64,000 nucleotides of DNA from Actinobacillus succinogenes 130Z (GTDB lineage Bacteria; Pseudomonadota; Gammaproteobacteria; Enterobacterales; Pasteurellaceae): assembly GCF_000017245.1 (NCBI RefSeq), contig NC_009655.1, forward strand, positions 2,170,001 to 2,234,000, in the 5' to 3' direction. The position numbers and the translations under genes are program-made. Within the stretch, counting starts at the first letter, position 1. Each line of letters begins with the position of its first letter. Positions 52,381 through 60,775 of the stretch are shown here, piece after piece. The notes under the pieces were generated by a model. It saw only the letters and a list, made by a program, of their open reading frames with translations. It did not search any database and was not told the origin of the DNA.

Positions 52381-53220
52381 TTATTCCGCAAAGGTATTGC
52401 ACTGTTTCGGATCACCGCTTTGCAAACCGCGTTTAAACCATGCCAGACGTTGTGCGGAAGTTCCGTGGGTAAAACTGTCCGGTACGGCGTAGCCTTGGCT
52501 GCGTTTCTGTAAACGGTCGTCTCCGACCGCTTCGGCGGCGTTGAAGGCTTCTTCCAAATCGCCGGTTTCAAGCAATTTGTTCTTCGCGGCTTGATGCCCC
52601 CAAATACCGGCGAAACAGTCCGCCTGTAATTCCAATTTAACGGAAAGCGCATTAGCTTCACGGCTGTTTGCCTGCTGTGCCACCGTCACTTTCGGCAGAA
52701 TACCGAGCAGATTTTGCACGTGGTGTCCCACTTCATGCGCAATGACGTAAGCAAAAGCGGTATCGCCCGCTGCGCCCAGTTGATTTTTCATATCGTTATA
52801 GAATGACAGATCCAGATAGACTTTACGATCGCTCGGGCAATAAAAGGGGCCCATCGCCGCTTGTCCCGTACCGCAAGAAGTCGGTGTGCCGCCGTTATAC
52901 CAAACCATGGTAGGCGCCTGATAACGTTGTCCGCTACCGGCGAAATAACTTTGCCAGGTATTTTCCGTATCTTTCAAGACAACGGCGGAAAGTTCTTCCA
53001 AATGCGCTTCTTCCTGCTTACTTAAGGATGAACCGCCGCCTATTCCCTCCATACCTGATGATCCCACTAATCCGGACAAATCCACGCCGTAATAGGAACC
53101 AATCAATAACACGATAAACCCGAGGATTCCGCCCATTTTTTTGCCGCCGCCCAGGCCTCTCGAACCCGAACCGCGACGATCTTCAATATTAGTGCTTCGT
53201 TCACGACCTTGCCAACGCAT
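52381..53220 (-). CDS. ypfJ: Neutral zinc metallopeptidase YpfJ
   Basis: A 279-residue membrane-anchored putative metalloprotease. A charged Gly/Arg-rich N-terminus is followed by one helix (MGGILGFIVLLIGSYYGVDL, about 29-48) and a large domain with the zinc motif HEVGHHVQNLLG (near residue 165) and a downstream ELQADCFAGIWG. The active-site order matches family M-type YpfJ. Its targets are unknown. GGGAAG precedes the ATG. Confidence 0.88.
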   Translation of the reverse strand: MRWQGRERSTNIEDRRGSGSRGLGGGKKMGGILGFIVLLIGSYYGVDLSGLVGSSGMEGIGGGSSLSKQEEAHLEELSAVVLKDTENTWQSYFAGSGQRYQAPTMVWYNGGTPTSCGTGQAAMGPFYCPSDRKVYLDLSFYNDMKNQLGAAGDTAFAYVIAHEVGHHVQNLLGILPKVTVAQQANSREANALSVKLELQADCFAGIWGHQAAKNKLLETGDLEEAFNAAEAVGDDRLQKRSQGYAVPDSFTHGTSAQRLAWFKRGLQSGDPKQCNTFAE

Positions 53221-53301
53221 AATTACTTCCCTTATTGTGCTATAAAAATTGCACGTATTTTAACGGAAAAGCCCTGAATGCGGTAGTAGTGCGGTCATTT
53301 T

Positions 53302-53330
53302 TTGCAAGTTTTTACAAAAATCGCTACAAT
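53302..53330 (+). promoter_or_regulatory. Promoter of queCDE
   Basis: TTGCAA (53302-53307) and TACAAT (53325-53330) separated by 17 bp. The predicted start lies just ahead of the riboswitch. Confidence 0.7.
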
Positions 53331-53344
53331 ACGCCTCTTTTCAT

Positions 53345-53380
53345 CGTGGTTCGCAAACCTCCCACGCAAAAAAACTAAGG
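53345..53380 (+). promoter_or_regulatory. preQ1-I riboswitch upstream of queC
   Basis: The P1 stem CGTGG (53345-53349) pairs with CCACG (53362-53366). The loop TTCGCAAACCTC and the A-rich tail ending AAAACTAAGG follow the preQ1-I consensus and look much like the Thermoanaerobacter type. Loop CC can pair with the GG of AAGG, which is also the ribosome site of queC (7 bases before the ATG). Binding of preQ1 should therefore hide the ribosome site and lower queCDE translation. Confidence 0.9.
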
Positions 53381-53386
53381 AAATCT

Positions 53387-54094
53387 ATGAATATTTCAAA
53401 TCCTAACGGCAACCGTAAAGCGGTTGTTATCTTCTCCGGCGGACAGGATTCTACCACCTGTTTGCTTCAGGCAATCCGGGATTACGGCCCCAATAACGTG
53501 GAAGCCGTCACCTTTCAATACGGCCAACGCCATGCCATTGAATTACAGAAAGCGCAGTGGATTGCCCAAGATCTCGGCGTAAAACAAACGCTGATCGATA
53601 CCTCCGTGATTAAAACCATCACGACCAATGCAATGATGTCCGATGCACAAATCAAGCAAGATGAAAACGGTATGCCGAACACGTTTGTGGACGGACGCAA
53701 TGCGCTGTTTTTATTATATGCCGCCATCTATGCCAAAGGACAAGGCATTACGGATATTATCACCGGCGTATGCGAAACCGATTTTAGCGGCTATCCCGAT
53801 TGTCGCAACGTTTTCATCAAATCCATGAATGTAACGTTAAATCTTGCCATGGATTACCAATTCAATATTCGCACGCCGTTAATGTACTTAACCAAAGCGC
53901 AAACCTGGCAGCTTGCCGATGAATTGGGCGCGTTGGATTACGTTCGTCAATATACGCACACCTGTTATCTGGGCGTGGAAGGCGGCTGCGGCACCTGCCC
54001 GAGTTGTTTGTTGCGGGAAAAAGGATTGAAACAATATTTAGCACAAAAAAGTGCGGTCGAAAAATCATCCGTTTTAACGGCAAAGGAGGCGTAA
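53387..54094 (+). CDS. queC: 7-cyano-7-deazaguanine synthase QueC
   Basis: QueC turns 7-carboxy-7-deazaguanine into preQ0 using ATP and ammonia, for queuosine in tRNA. The 235-residue protein has the ATP pyrophosphatase loop VIFSGGQDSTTCLLQA (about 13-28) and the zinc cysteines in CYLGVEGGCGTCPSC near 195-208. It is the first gene of queC-queD-queE, and translation is probably controlled by the preQ1 riboswitch just upstream. An uptake sequence lies near its 3' end. Confidence 0.97.
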   Translation: MNISNPNGNRKAVVIFSGGQDSTTCLLQAIRDYGPNNVEAVTFQYGQRHAIELQKAQWIAQDLGVKQTLIDTSVIKTITTNAMMSDAQIKQDENGMPNTFVDGRNALFLLYAAIYAKGQGITDIITGVCETDFSGYPDCRNVFIKSMNVTLNLAMDYQFNIRTPLMYLTKAQTWQLADELGALDYVRQYTHTCYLGVEGGCGTCPSCLLREKGLKQYLAQKSAVEKSSVLTAKEA

Positions 54095-54096
54095 CT

Positions 54097-54516
54097 ATGT
54101 TTCGCGTTTCAAAAGAATTCAGTTTTGATATGGCACATATTTTAGACGGTCATGACGGCAAATGTCAGAATCTGCACGGCCACACCTATAAATTGCAAGT
54201 AGAAGTGAGCGGCGAGCTTTACCGACAAGGTCCGAAAAAAGGTATGGTAATGGATTTTGCGGATTTGAAAGAAATCGTTAAAAGCCTGATTCTAGAACCG
54301 ATGGATCATGCGTTTATTTACGATACGAACAGCGAACGGGAATGCAAAATTGCCGCATTGCTGACTGAACTAAACTCCAAAACTTTCGGTATTCCAAGTC
54401 GCACCACAGCAGAAGAAATGGCACGTTTCATGTTCAACCGATTAAAACCCGAATTGCCGTTGTCGGCTGTCCGTTTGTGGGAAACGCCCACCTCTTTCTG
54501 CGAGTATCGGGAATGA
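54097..54516 (+). CDS. queD: 6-carboxy-5,6,7,8-tetrahydropterin synthase QueD
   Basis: QueD converts 7,8-dihydroneopterin triphosphate to 6-carboxytetrahydropterin, an early step to queuosine. The 139-residue protein has the zinc and catalytic set AHILDGHDGKCQNLHGHTYK (about residues 13-32) with Cys and His ligands. The ATG at 54097 lies 2 bp after the queC stop with AAGGAGG upstream; an in-frame start at 54004 inside queC is rejected. Its stop overlaps the queE start. Confidence 0.95.
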   Translation: MFRVSKEFSFDMAHILDGHDGKCQNLHGHTYKLQVEVSGELYRQGPKKGMVMDFADLKEIVKSLILEPMDHAFIYDTNSERECKIAALLTELNSKTFGIPSRTTAEEMARFMFNRLKPELPLSAVRLWETPTSFCEYRE

Positions 54517-55139
54517 ATGTAATCGCCTCTACCCACAGTTATCCTATCGTGGAAATTTTCGAAAGCCTGCAAGGGGAAGGCGCGAATACGGGCATGCCGG
54601 CCATTTTTATCCGGTTCGGCAAATGCAATTTGGCCTGTCCTTGGTGCGACACGCCCTACAACGAATTCGCCGCACTTACTTTTTCACAGATTATACAAAA
54701 AGTGCGGTCGTTTTCGGCCAAGAATATTATTATCACCGGCGGCGAACCCACTATTCAGCCGCGTCTTTCATTGTTATTGGAACAACTAAAACAGGAAGGT
54801 TATTTTTTAGCCATTGAAACCAACGGATTAAAAACGGTTCCGTCGCAAATCGACTATATAGCCGTCAGTCCTAAAGGTTTATATTGGGAAAAATACCACT
54901 CCCGGTGTATTTCTTTTGCTCATGAAGTACGCATTGTAGCGGATGAAAACGTGTTGAAATTTTGTGCGTTTATCGAAGACAAGATCAAAGCGAACCACTA
55001 TTATTTATCGCCTTGTGAAACGGATGGGAAAATGAATTTGTACGAAACCGTCACGCTGCTCGGTCAGCTCAATCAGCGGGCAAACCGACCTAAATGGCAA
55101 CTCAGCCTGCAAACCCATAAATTGATCGGTATCGAATAA
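54513..55139 (+). CDS. queE: 7-carboxy-7-deazaguanine synthase QueE
   Basis: QueE is the radical-SAM enzyme that makes the 7-deazaguanine ring. The 208-residue protein has EIFESLQGEGANTGMPAIF near the N-terminus and the cluster motif CNLACPWC (about residues 38-45), then ITGGEPTIQP near 75. The ATG at 54513 overlaps the queD stop (ATGA), so the three que genes are coupled. It converges with mutT over 9 bp. The protein is a little shorter than E. coli QueE (223). Confidence 0.93.
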   Translation: MNVIASTHSYPIVEIFESLQGEGANTGMPAIFIRFGKCNLACPWCDTPYNEFAALTFSQIIQKVRSFSAKNIIITGGEPTIQPRLSLLLEQLKQEGYFLAIETNGLKTVPSQIDYIAVSPKGLYWEKYHSRCISFAHEVRIVADENVLKFCAFIEDKIKANHYYLSPCETDGKMNLYETVTLLGQLNQRANRPKWQLSLQTHKLIGIE

Positions 55140-55148
55140 AAAAGTTTA

Positions 55149-55556
55149 TTAATCCGCTTCGCTTTCCGCCAGTAAACGCTGAATCAATTTGAAGTTTGCC
55201 GGCGGAAATTGTCCGGCATCCAAATCGGATTGTTCGGTCCAAAATCCCTCTTGACCTTCCCGACCGAAAGGCTCGCCTACCCATTCTTCAACTAAATAGA
55301 AATAGAAGTGGATAATTTTATTGGGATATTCGAACAGAAACTGTTCATACAATGCCGGCTCCAACACCATAATACCGATCTCTTCTTCCAATTCCCGTTT
55401 TAGCGCCTGTTCCGGCGTTTCGCCCGAATCCACTTTGCCGCCGGGAAATTCTAGAGATTGGGCGAAATCCTGCCCTTCCAGACGTTGGGTCAGATAAATC
55501 TGTCCGAATTCATTACGAATAATTCCCGCCGCAACGGAGACAATTTTTTTATTCAT
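55149..55556 (-). CDS. mutT: 8-oxo-dGTP diphosphatase MutT
   Basis: MutT hydrolyses oxidised GTP and dGTP and so prevents A:T to C:G mutations. The 135-residue protein has the Nudix box, with GGKVDSGETPEQALKREL (about residues 36-53) followed by EEEIGI. GGTGG precedes two adjacent ATG codons, and the second (55556) gives the family start NKKIVSVAAGII. It follows secA on the same strand, as in E. coli (secM-secA-mutT), with an uptake-sequence hairpin in the gap. Confidence 0.95.
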   Translation of the reverse strand: MNKKIVSVAAGIIRNEFGQIYLTQRLEGQDFAQSLEFPGGKVDSGETPEQALKRELEEEIGIMVLEPALYEQFLFEYPNKIIHFYFYLVEEWVGEPFGREGQEGFWTEQSDLDAGQFPPANFKLIQRLLAESEAD

Positions 55557-55575
55557 CATATCCACCTTTATATGA

Positions 55576-55612
55576 AAGTGCGGTCAAAATCGCAAAAATT
55601 TTGACCGCACTT
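55576..55612 (-). terminator. Uptake-sequence hairpin between secA and mutT
   Basis: AAGTGCGGTCAAAA and TTTTGACCGCACTT form a 14-bp stem with an inner CGCAAAA loop. No T-run follows on the minus strand, so it may only weaken read-through into mutT. Confidence 0.5.
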
Positions 55613-55622
55613 GATGCAAAGA

Positions 55623-58370
55623 TTAGGCGTGATCTTTGGCACGACTGCCGTGGCAGTATTTATATTTTTTACCGGAACCGCACGGACAAGGTTCGTTGCG
55701 CCCGATATGGCGTTCCGCAGCAACTCGCGCCACTTTTTCTTCCGGCGATAACTCACTACCTTGCGTTGGTTCGGATGAAGCCGGCGCGTTCGGAAGCGGT
55801 GCTTGTCGGGCTTGCTGTTGCGCCGCCATTGCCGCCTGATATTGACGTTCCGCTTCTTCTATCTCTTCCTGAGTGCGCACCCGAACACGGCTTAAGGTGC
55901 GGATGACGCTTAATTTTAAGGCATCCAGCATTTCCGTAAACATTTGGAAAGACTCTTTTTTGTATTCCTGCTTAGGATCTTTCTGAGCATAACCGCGCAA
56001 ATGAATACCCTGGCGCAGATAATCCATCGCCGATAAATGTTCTTTCCAGAGTTCGTCCAGCGTTTGCAGCATAATACCTTTTTCGAAACTACGCATACTT
56101 TCCGAACCGGCAAGTTCTTCTTTACGTTGATACTCCGCTTTCGCCGCATCAATAATGCGTTCGCGCAAGGTATCCTCATGCAGCTGATTATCATCTTCCA
56201 GCCATTGCCGGACAGGTAAGTCCAAAGTAAAGTCGGTACGCAGGCGCTCTTCCAGTTCAGGAATTTTCCATTGCTCTTCCAAGGATTGCGGCGGAATGTA
56301 TTCGTCAATAACGCTGTTAAATACGTCTTCGCGGATTGCATCGATAGTTTCGGAAATATCATCGTTATCCAGCAAAACGTTACGCTGTTCATAAATGGCA
56401 TGACGCTGATCATTCGCCACGTCATCATATTGCAACAGATTTTTACGTCCGTCGAAGTTGTGCGCTTCTACCTTCGCTTGCGCGGAGGCAATGACTTTCG
56501 CCAGTAATTTGGATTCCATCGCTTCACCTGCAGTAGTGAACATTTTACGCATCATGTTCAACTTACCTTCATTCAGATAAATACGCATTAAGGCGTCATC
56601 CAATGAAAGATAGAAACGGGAAGAGCCCGGGTCCCCCTGACGACCGGAACGTCCTCGCAGCTGGTTATCGATCCGGCGGGATTCATGGCGTTCCGTACCG
56701 ATAATGTGTAGCCCGCCCGCCTGCATCACTTCGTCATGGCGTTGTTGCCATGCCACTTTGATCGCTTCGATTTGTTCTTCCGTCGGACTTTCCAGTTTTG
56801 CCACTTCCGCTTTCCAGTTACCGCCAAGGACAATATCCGTACCGCGTCCCGCCATGTTGGTAGCGATAGTCACTGCGCCCGGATAGCCCGCATTGGCGAT
56901 AATTTCCGCTTCCTGCGCATGGAATTTGGCATTCAGCACATTATGTGCAATCCCAGCCTTATCCAACGCAGCAGAGAGCAATTCGGATTTTTCAATAGAC
57001 GCCGTCCCCACTAATACTGGTTGATGGCGGGCGATACAGTCCTTAATATCTTCGATAATTGCGTCAAATTTATACTGTTCGTTTTCAAACATGATATCCG
57101 TTTTATCATCACGAATCATTGGTCGATTGGTCGGAATCACTACAGTTTCCAATCCATAAATTTGTTGGAATTCAAAGGCTTCCGTATCCGCTGTCCCCGT
57201 CATCCCGGCTAATTTTTCATATAAACGGAAGAAATTCTGATACGTAATGGAGGCGACGGTTTGGTTCTCGCCCTGAATTTTTACACCCTCTTTCGCCTCA
57301 ATAGCCTGATGTAAACCGTCTGACCAGCGACGTCCCGCCATAGTACGTCCGGTATGTTCGTCCACAATCACGATTTCACCGTCTTTCACCACATAATCCA
57401 CATCGCGCTGGAATAATGTGTGAGCCCGCAATGCCGCCGAGATATGGTGAAACAAGCCTAAATTTGAGGCCGAATACAGACTGTCTTCCGGCCGCATTAA
57501 ACCTTGCTCGACCAGCCAGTTTTCACATTTTTCCAAGCCGCGTTCCGTTAAATTCGCCTGTTTGTTTTTTAAATCCAGGGAATAATCGCCGCTGCCCTGA
57601 AATTCATCGCTGTCTTCTTTTTCCTGTTCCACCAAAGAAGGAATCAATTTATTGATGGCAATATAAAGTTCCGAACTGTCTGCCGCAGGACCGGATATAA
57701 TCAACGGAGTGCGGGCTTCGTCAATTAAAATGGAATCCACTTCATCCACTAACGCGTAATGCAACGGACGCTGAAAACGTTCCTGCGCCGAGTGCGCCAG
57801 GTTATCCCGCAGATAATCGAAACCCAATTCGCTATTGGTGGCATAAGTAATATCCGCTTTGTAGGCGTCACGTTTCACTTCCGGATCCAACCCCGGCACA
57901 TTGACCGCAACGCTCATGCCCAAAAATTCAAATAACGGACGGTTGGTTTCCGCGTCGCGACGAGCCAAGTAATCGTTTACCGTCACCACATGCACGCCTT
58001 TGCCGGTTAACGCATTCAAATAGCAAGGCAAGGTTGCGGTTAAGGTTTTCCCTTCACCGGTACGCATTTCCGCAATATTACGGTTGGTCAGCACCATACC
58101 GCCGACCAACTGTACATCAAAATGACGCATACCTAATATCCGGCGACTGGCTTCACGCACAGTTGCAAACGCCTCCGGCATCAACTGTTCCAGCGTTTCG
58201 CCATTGGCTAAACGTTGACGAAATTCATCGGTTTTAGCTTTCAATTCATCATCGCTCAAGGCTTCAAAGGAAGGTTCTAAAGCATTAATTTTTTTAACAA
58301 TTTTATTCAAGCGACGCAAAATACGCTCATTACGGCTACCAAAAATTTTCGTTGCAATAGTTCTTAACAT
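55623..58370 (-). CDS. secA: Protein translocase ATPase SecA
   Basis: SecA drives preproteins through SecYEG. The 915-residue protein has Walker A MRTGEGKTLTATL (near residue 105), DEVDSILIDEART (near 207), the helicase motif NMAGRGTDIVLGG (near 505), and the C-terminal zinc site CPCGSGKKYKYCHG used for SecB binding. The start at 58370 (MLRTIATKIFG) matches known SecA; an upstream in-frame start would add 36 residues reaching the secM stop. The ribosome site is weak (GAGA), and the 108-nt secM-secA gap can form a hairpin. Confidence 0.98.
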   Translation of the reverse strand: MLRTIATKIFGSRNERILRRLNKIVKKINALEPSFEALSDDELKAKTDEFRQRLANGETLEQLMPEAFATVREASRRILGMRHFDVQLVGGMVLTNRNIAEMRTGEGKTLTATLPCYLNALTGKGVHVVTVNDYLARRDAETNRPLFEFLGMSVAVNVPGLDPEVKRDAYKADITYATNSELGFDYLRDNLAHSAQERFQRPLHYALVDEVDSILIDEARTPLIISGPAADSSELYIAINKLIPSLVEQEKEDSDEFQGSGDYSLDLKNKQANLTERGLEKCENWLVEQGLMRPEDSLYSASNLGLFHHISAALRAHTLFQRDVDYVVKDGEIVIVDEHTGRTMAGRRWSDGLHQAIEAKEGVKIQGENQTVASITYQNFFRLYEKLAGMTGTADTEAFEFQQIYGLETVVIPTNRPMIRDDKTDIMFENEQYKFDAIIEDIKDCIARHQPVLVGTASIEKSELLSAALDKAGIAHNVLNAKFHAQEAEIIANAGYPGAVTIATNMAGRGTDIVLGGNWKAEVAKLESPTEEQIEAIKVAWQQRHDEVMQAGGLHIIGTERHESRRIDNQLRGRSGRQGDPGSSRFYLSLDDALMRIYLNEGKLNMMRKMFTTAGEAMESKLLAKVIASAQAKVEAHNFDGRKNLLQYDDVANDQRHAIYEQRNVLLDNDDISETIDAIREDVFNSVIDEYIPPQSLEEQWKIPELEERLRTDFTLDLPVRQWLEDDNQLHEDTLRERIIDAAKAEYQRKEELAGSESMRSFEKGIMLQTLDELWKEHLSAMDYLRQGIHLRGYAQKDPKQEYKKESFQMFTEMLDALKLSVIRTLSRVRVRTQEEIEEAERQYQAAMAAQQQARQAPLPNAPASSEPTQGSELSPEEKVARVAAERHIGRNEPCPCGSGKKYKYCHGSRAKDHA

Positions 58371-58478
58371 AATTTTCTCTGTTTTTTGACTGTACTTATT
58401 TTCAGGAAAAAACCGGCATAACGACTCCGCACGGCGGTTTATCCTATCGTATATCGTTATATTTTTTAAGGCGGACAA
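58371..58478 (-). promoter_or_regulatory. secM-secA intergenic control region
   Basis: On the minus strand AAACCG and CGGTTT can pair around a smaller CCGC-CGT-GCGG hairpin, shortly before the secA ribosome site. In E. coli a secM-secA stem-loop hides the secA ribosome site until SecM stalls the ribosome. The exact pairing used here was not computed. Confidence 0.45.
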
Positions 58479-58781
58479 TTAAATGCGGGGACTACCGCGA
58501 ATCGGTGCGTGAAAAGTGAATACCGCGCCGGAAAAGTGCGGTCGAAATTCAAGAAGTTTTTGCGATTCGATCGGCGATACGGCCCAAAACTGCTGCTGAG
58601 CCTGTTTCTGTTGTAAATTCTGCGCGACACAGGCAATCTGCCGTTGAACCGACTGATTTTGATAAGTGGGATTATTAGCTTCGGCATGTTGCCACTGCTG
58701 AACCTGAGGCAGAGCAAACATCGCAATCATGCTGAACAGCAATTGCGACCAAAAATAACGTTTGCCTTTGGTTAGTTTCAT
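58479..58781 (-). CDS. secM: Secretion monitor SecM
   Basis: SecM is a short exported protein whose nascent chain stalls the ribosome until SecA pulls it, so that secA translation matches secretion need. The 100-residue protein has a signal sequence (FWSQLLFSMIAMFALPQV, about 10-27), a Gln-rich middle and the C-terminal HAPIRGSP at residues 91-98. This octapeptide is the arrest motif described for Mannheimia succiniciproducens SecM. It shares the Arg-Gly/Ala-x-Pro core with E. coli (GIRAGP) but lacks the rest of the E. coli pattern. It lies directly upstream of secA. Confidence 0.95.
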   Translation of the reverse strand: MKLTKGKRYFWSQLLFSMIAMFALPQVQQWQHAEANNPTYQNQSVQRQIACVAQNLQQKQAQQQFWAVSPIESQKLLEFRPHFSGAVFTFHAPIRGSPRI

Positions 58782-58890
58782 TCCGAAGTTCTCATAAAAA
58801 AGTAGTCAAATTATAACGGAAATTCGTTACAATGTCGTAAGTTTATTCAAACTTTCCTTTAAATGGGGCTATACAAGAGAAATATCAAGC

Positions 58891-59223
58891 ATGGAACGGA
58901 CAAAACGCTACCAAAAAGTCATGAATATTAAAGAATTGCTGGACACTTCAAGCCTTGCGCAGGTAATGAAAAAAGGTTTGTTTATCAATGAATTAAATCA
59001 ACAAATCCAACAACTTTTTCCTTCTCAGTTTATGGGCTTATACCGGGTCGCAAATTTTACTGAAGATACGCTGATCATTGAAGCGGCAAGCGCAGTCGTT
59101 CGGCAGGGATTTTTATTTCGCCGAAAGGAATTACTGCAGAATATTCAAATTCTGCAGCCGGAAATCAAACAGCTGCAATTTTGCATCAATCCCGAACTGG
59201 GCGGAAAAAAAACAAAAAAATAG
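58891..59223 (+). CDS. DUF721 family protein (DciA-like)
   Basis: A 110-residue basic protein of the DUF721/DciA family; DciA serves as the replicative helicase loader or partner in bacteria lacking DnaC. It has the family's N-terminal helix (IKELLDTSSLAQVMKKG) and the KH-like region NELNQQIQQLFPSQF followed by VANFTEDTLIIEAASA. It is divergent from secM, the common DUF721 location. Assignment to DciA proper is from position and domain only. A bidirectional terminator follows. Confidence 0.72.
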   Translation: MERTKRYQKVMNIKELLDTSSLAQVMKKGLFINELNQQIQQLFPSQFMGLYRVANFTEDTLIIEAASAVVRQGFLFRRKELLQNIQILQPEIKQLQFCINPELGGKKTKK

Positions 59224-59250
59224 GCATAATCTTCTATGCCTATTTTTATT
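59218..59250. terminator. Bidirectional terminator between the DUF721 gene and gor
   Basis: ATAGGCATA (59220-59228) and TATGCCTAT (59235-59243) form a 9-bp stem, followed by TTTTATT on the plus strand and by a T-run from the A-rich gene end on the minus strand. Confidence 0.85.
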
Positions 59251-59254
59251 GCGA

Positions 59255-60625
59255 TTAACGCATGGTGACGAATTCTTCCGAACCGGTCGGGTGAATAGCC
59301 ACCGTATTATCTAAATCCGCTTTGGTTGCCCCCATTTTAATCGCTACGGCAAAGCCTTGAATCATTTCGTCCACACCAAAACCGATACCGTGCAATCCCA
59401 CTACTTTTTCATCCGCGCCGACGCACACCAGTTTCATGCTGCAAGGCTGACGATGTTGAGTCACGGCGGAATACATCGGCGTAAAAGAGGATTTATAGAC
59501 TTTCACCTTTTCCGCACCGTATTGTTCAATGGCTTTCGGTTCGCTTAAACCGACGGTACCGATTGGCGGATGACTGAATACTACGGTCGGAACAAGATTA
59601 TAATCCAAGTGCTCATCCGGTTTGTTATTAAATAAACGTTCGGATAAACGACGACCGGCAGCCACCGCAACAGGCGTTAATTCGATACCGCCTTCGATAA
59701 TATCTCCCACGGCATAAATACCTTTTACGGTAGTGTTTTGATATTTATCCACTTTCACAAACCCGCGGGCATTGGTTTCCACACCGGCGGCTTGCAGATT
59801 AATCACGTCCGTTGCCGGTTCGCGACCGATTGCCCATACTACGGAATCTACCGTCGTTTCACGCCCGTCTTCCAATTTTAAGGTGAGCGAACCGTCGGTA
59901 TTTTTCACCACTTCCTGCGGAATTGCCTGCGTGTGTAACCGAATACCGTCCTGCTCCAACACTTCCAGCAGGGTTTCTACAATCATCGGATCCTGATTAC
60001 GTAACGGCGCATGTTTACGGACAAACAAATGGGTTTCCACATTAAAACTGTTAAACACACCGGCTAATTCCACCGCGATATAACCCGCACCGACCACAGC
60101 TACGCGTTTAGGCAACGCTTTTAAAGCGAACACACCATTTGAATCAATACCGTATTCCGCGCCTTTCACTGCCGGAATAGTTGGGCGACCGCCGGTTGCA
60201 ATCAGAATATGATCCGCCGTCACTTGTTCGCTTGAACCGTCGGCGTAAGTCACTTCGACAGTTTTAGCATCCACAAACTTTGCAAAACCGTTTAAAACAT
60301 CCACATTATTTTTCGCCAATACGTTATTGTATGAAGTGTGAATGCGACCGATATAAGCCTGACGGCTTTCTACCAATTTGGCAAAATCAAATTGATTTAC
60401 TGTCACATCAAACCCGTAATCCGGCGCGTAATGATGAATGGCTTCTGCAATCTGAGCACCGTAAAACATCACTTTTTTCGGCACACACCCCACATTTACA
60501 CAGGTTCCGCCCAAATATTTAGCTTCAATAACAGCACATTTTTTACCATAGCTCGCCGCACGGTTAATCGAGGCGATCCCACCGCTGCCACCGCCAATGG
60601 ATAAATAATCATAATGTTTTGTCAT
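59255..60625 (-). CDS. gor: Glutathione reductase
   Basis: Gor regenerates glutathione with NADPH in the cytoplasm. The 456-residue flavoprotein has the FAD motif IGGGSGGIASINRAASYG (about 11-28), the redox disulfide GGTCVNVGCVPKK (about 40-52), the NADPH motif VVGAGYIAVELAGVF near 175 and the C-terminal HPTGSEEFVTMR with the His-Glu pair. It stands alone downstream of yfgM, separated by a terminator. Confidence 0.96.
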   Translation of the reverse strand: MTKHYDYLSIGGGSGGIASINRAASYGKKCAVIEAKYLGGTCVNVGCVPKKVMFYGAQIAEAIHHYAPDYGFDVTVNQFDFAKLVESRQAYIGRIHTSYNNVLAKNNVDVLNGFAKFVDAKTVEVTYADGSSEQVTADHILIATGGRPTIPAVKGAEYGIDSNGVFALKALPKRVAVVGAGYIAVELAGVFNSFNVETHLFVRKHAPLRNQDPMIVETLLEVLEQDGIRLHTQAIPQEVVKNTDGSLTLKLEDGRETTVDSVVWAIGREPATDVINLQAAGVETNARGFVKVDKYQNTTVKGIYAVGDIIEGGIELTPVAVAAGRRLSERLFNNKPDEHLDYNLVPTVVFSHPPIGTVGLSEPKAIEQYGAEKVKVYKSSFTPMYSAVTQHRQPCSMKLVCVGADEKVVGLHGIGFGVDEMIQGFAVAIKMGATKADLDNTVAIHPTGSEEFVTMR

Positions 60626-60739
60626 AACAGATTTCCTATTTACATAAAATTTGATTGATTCTGCCCAAAATATGAAAGAAAGGCAAAACGATTGAATAAA
60701 TCAGTTTAATCGGTTTTATCAATAAACAGATACCAATAA

Positions 60740-60767
60740 AAAAGACCTGATACCAATCAAGTCTTTC
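60740..60767 (-). terminator. Terminator after yfgM
   Basis: On the minus strand AAAGACTTGAT and ATCAGGTCTTT form an 11-bp stem (one G-U pair) with a 4-nt loop, followed by TTTATTGG. Confidence 0.8.
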
Positions 60768-60775
60768 GCGAAAAA

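Noticed and set aside
55916..56428. Second long frame on the minus strand within secA
   Set aside because: Same-strand frame shadow; protein has no motif and secA is continuous.
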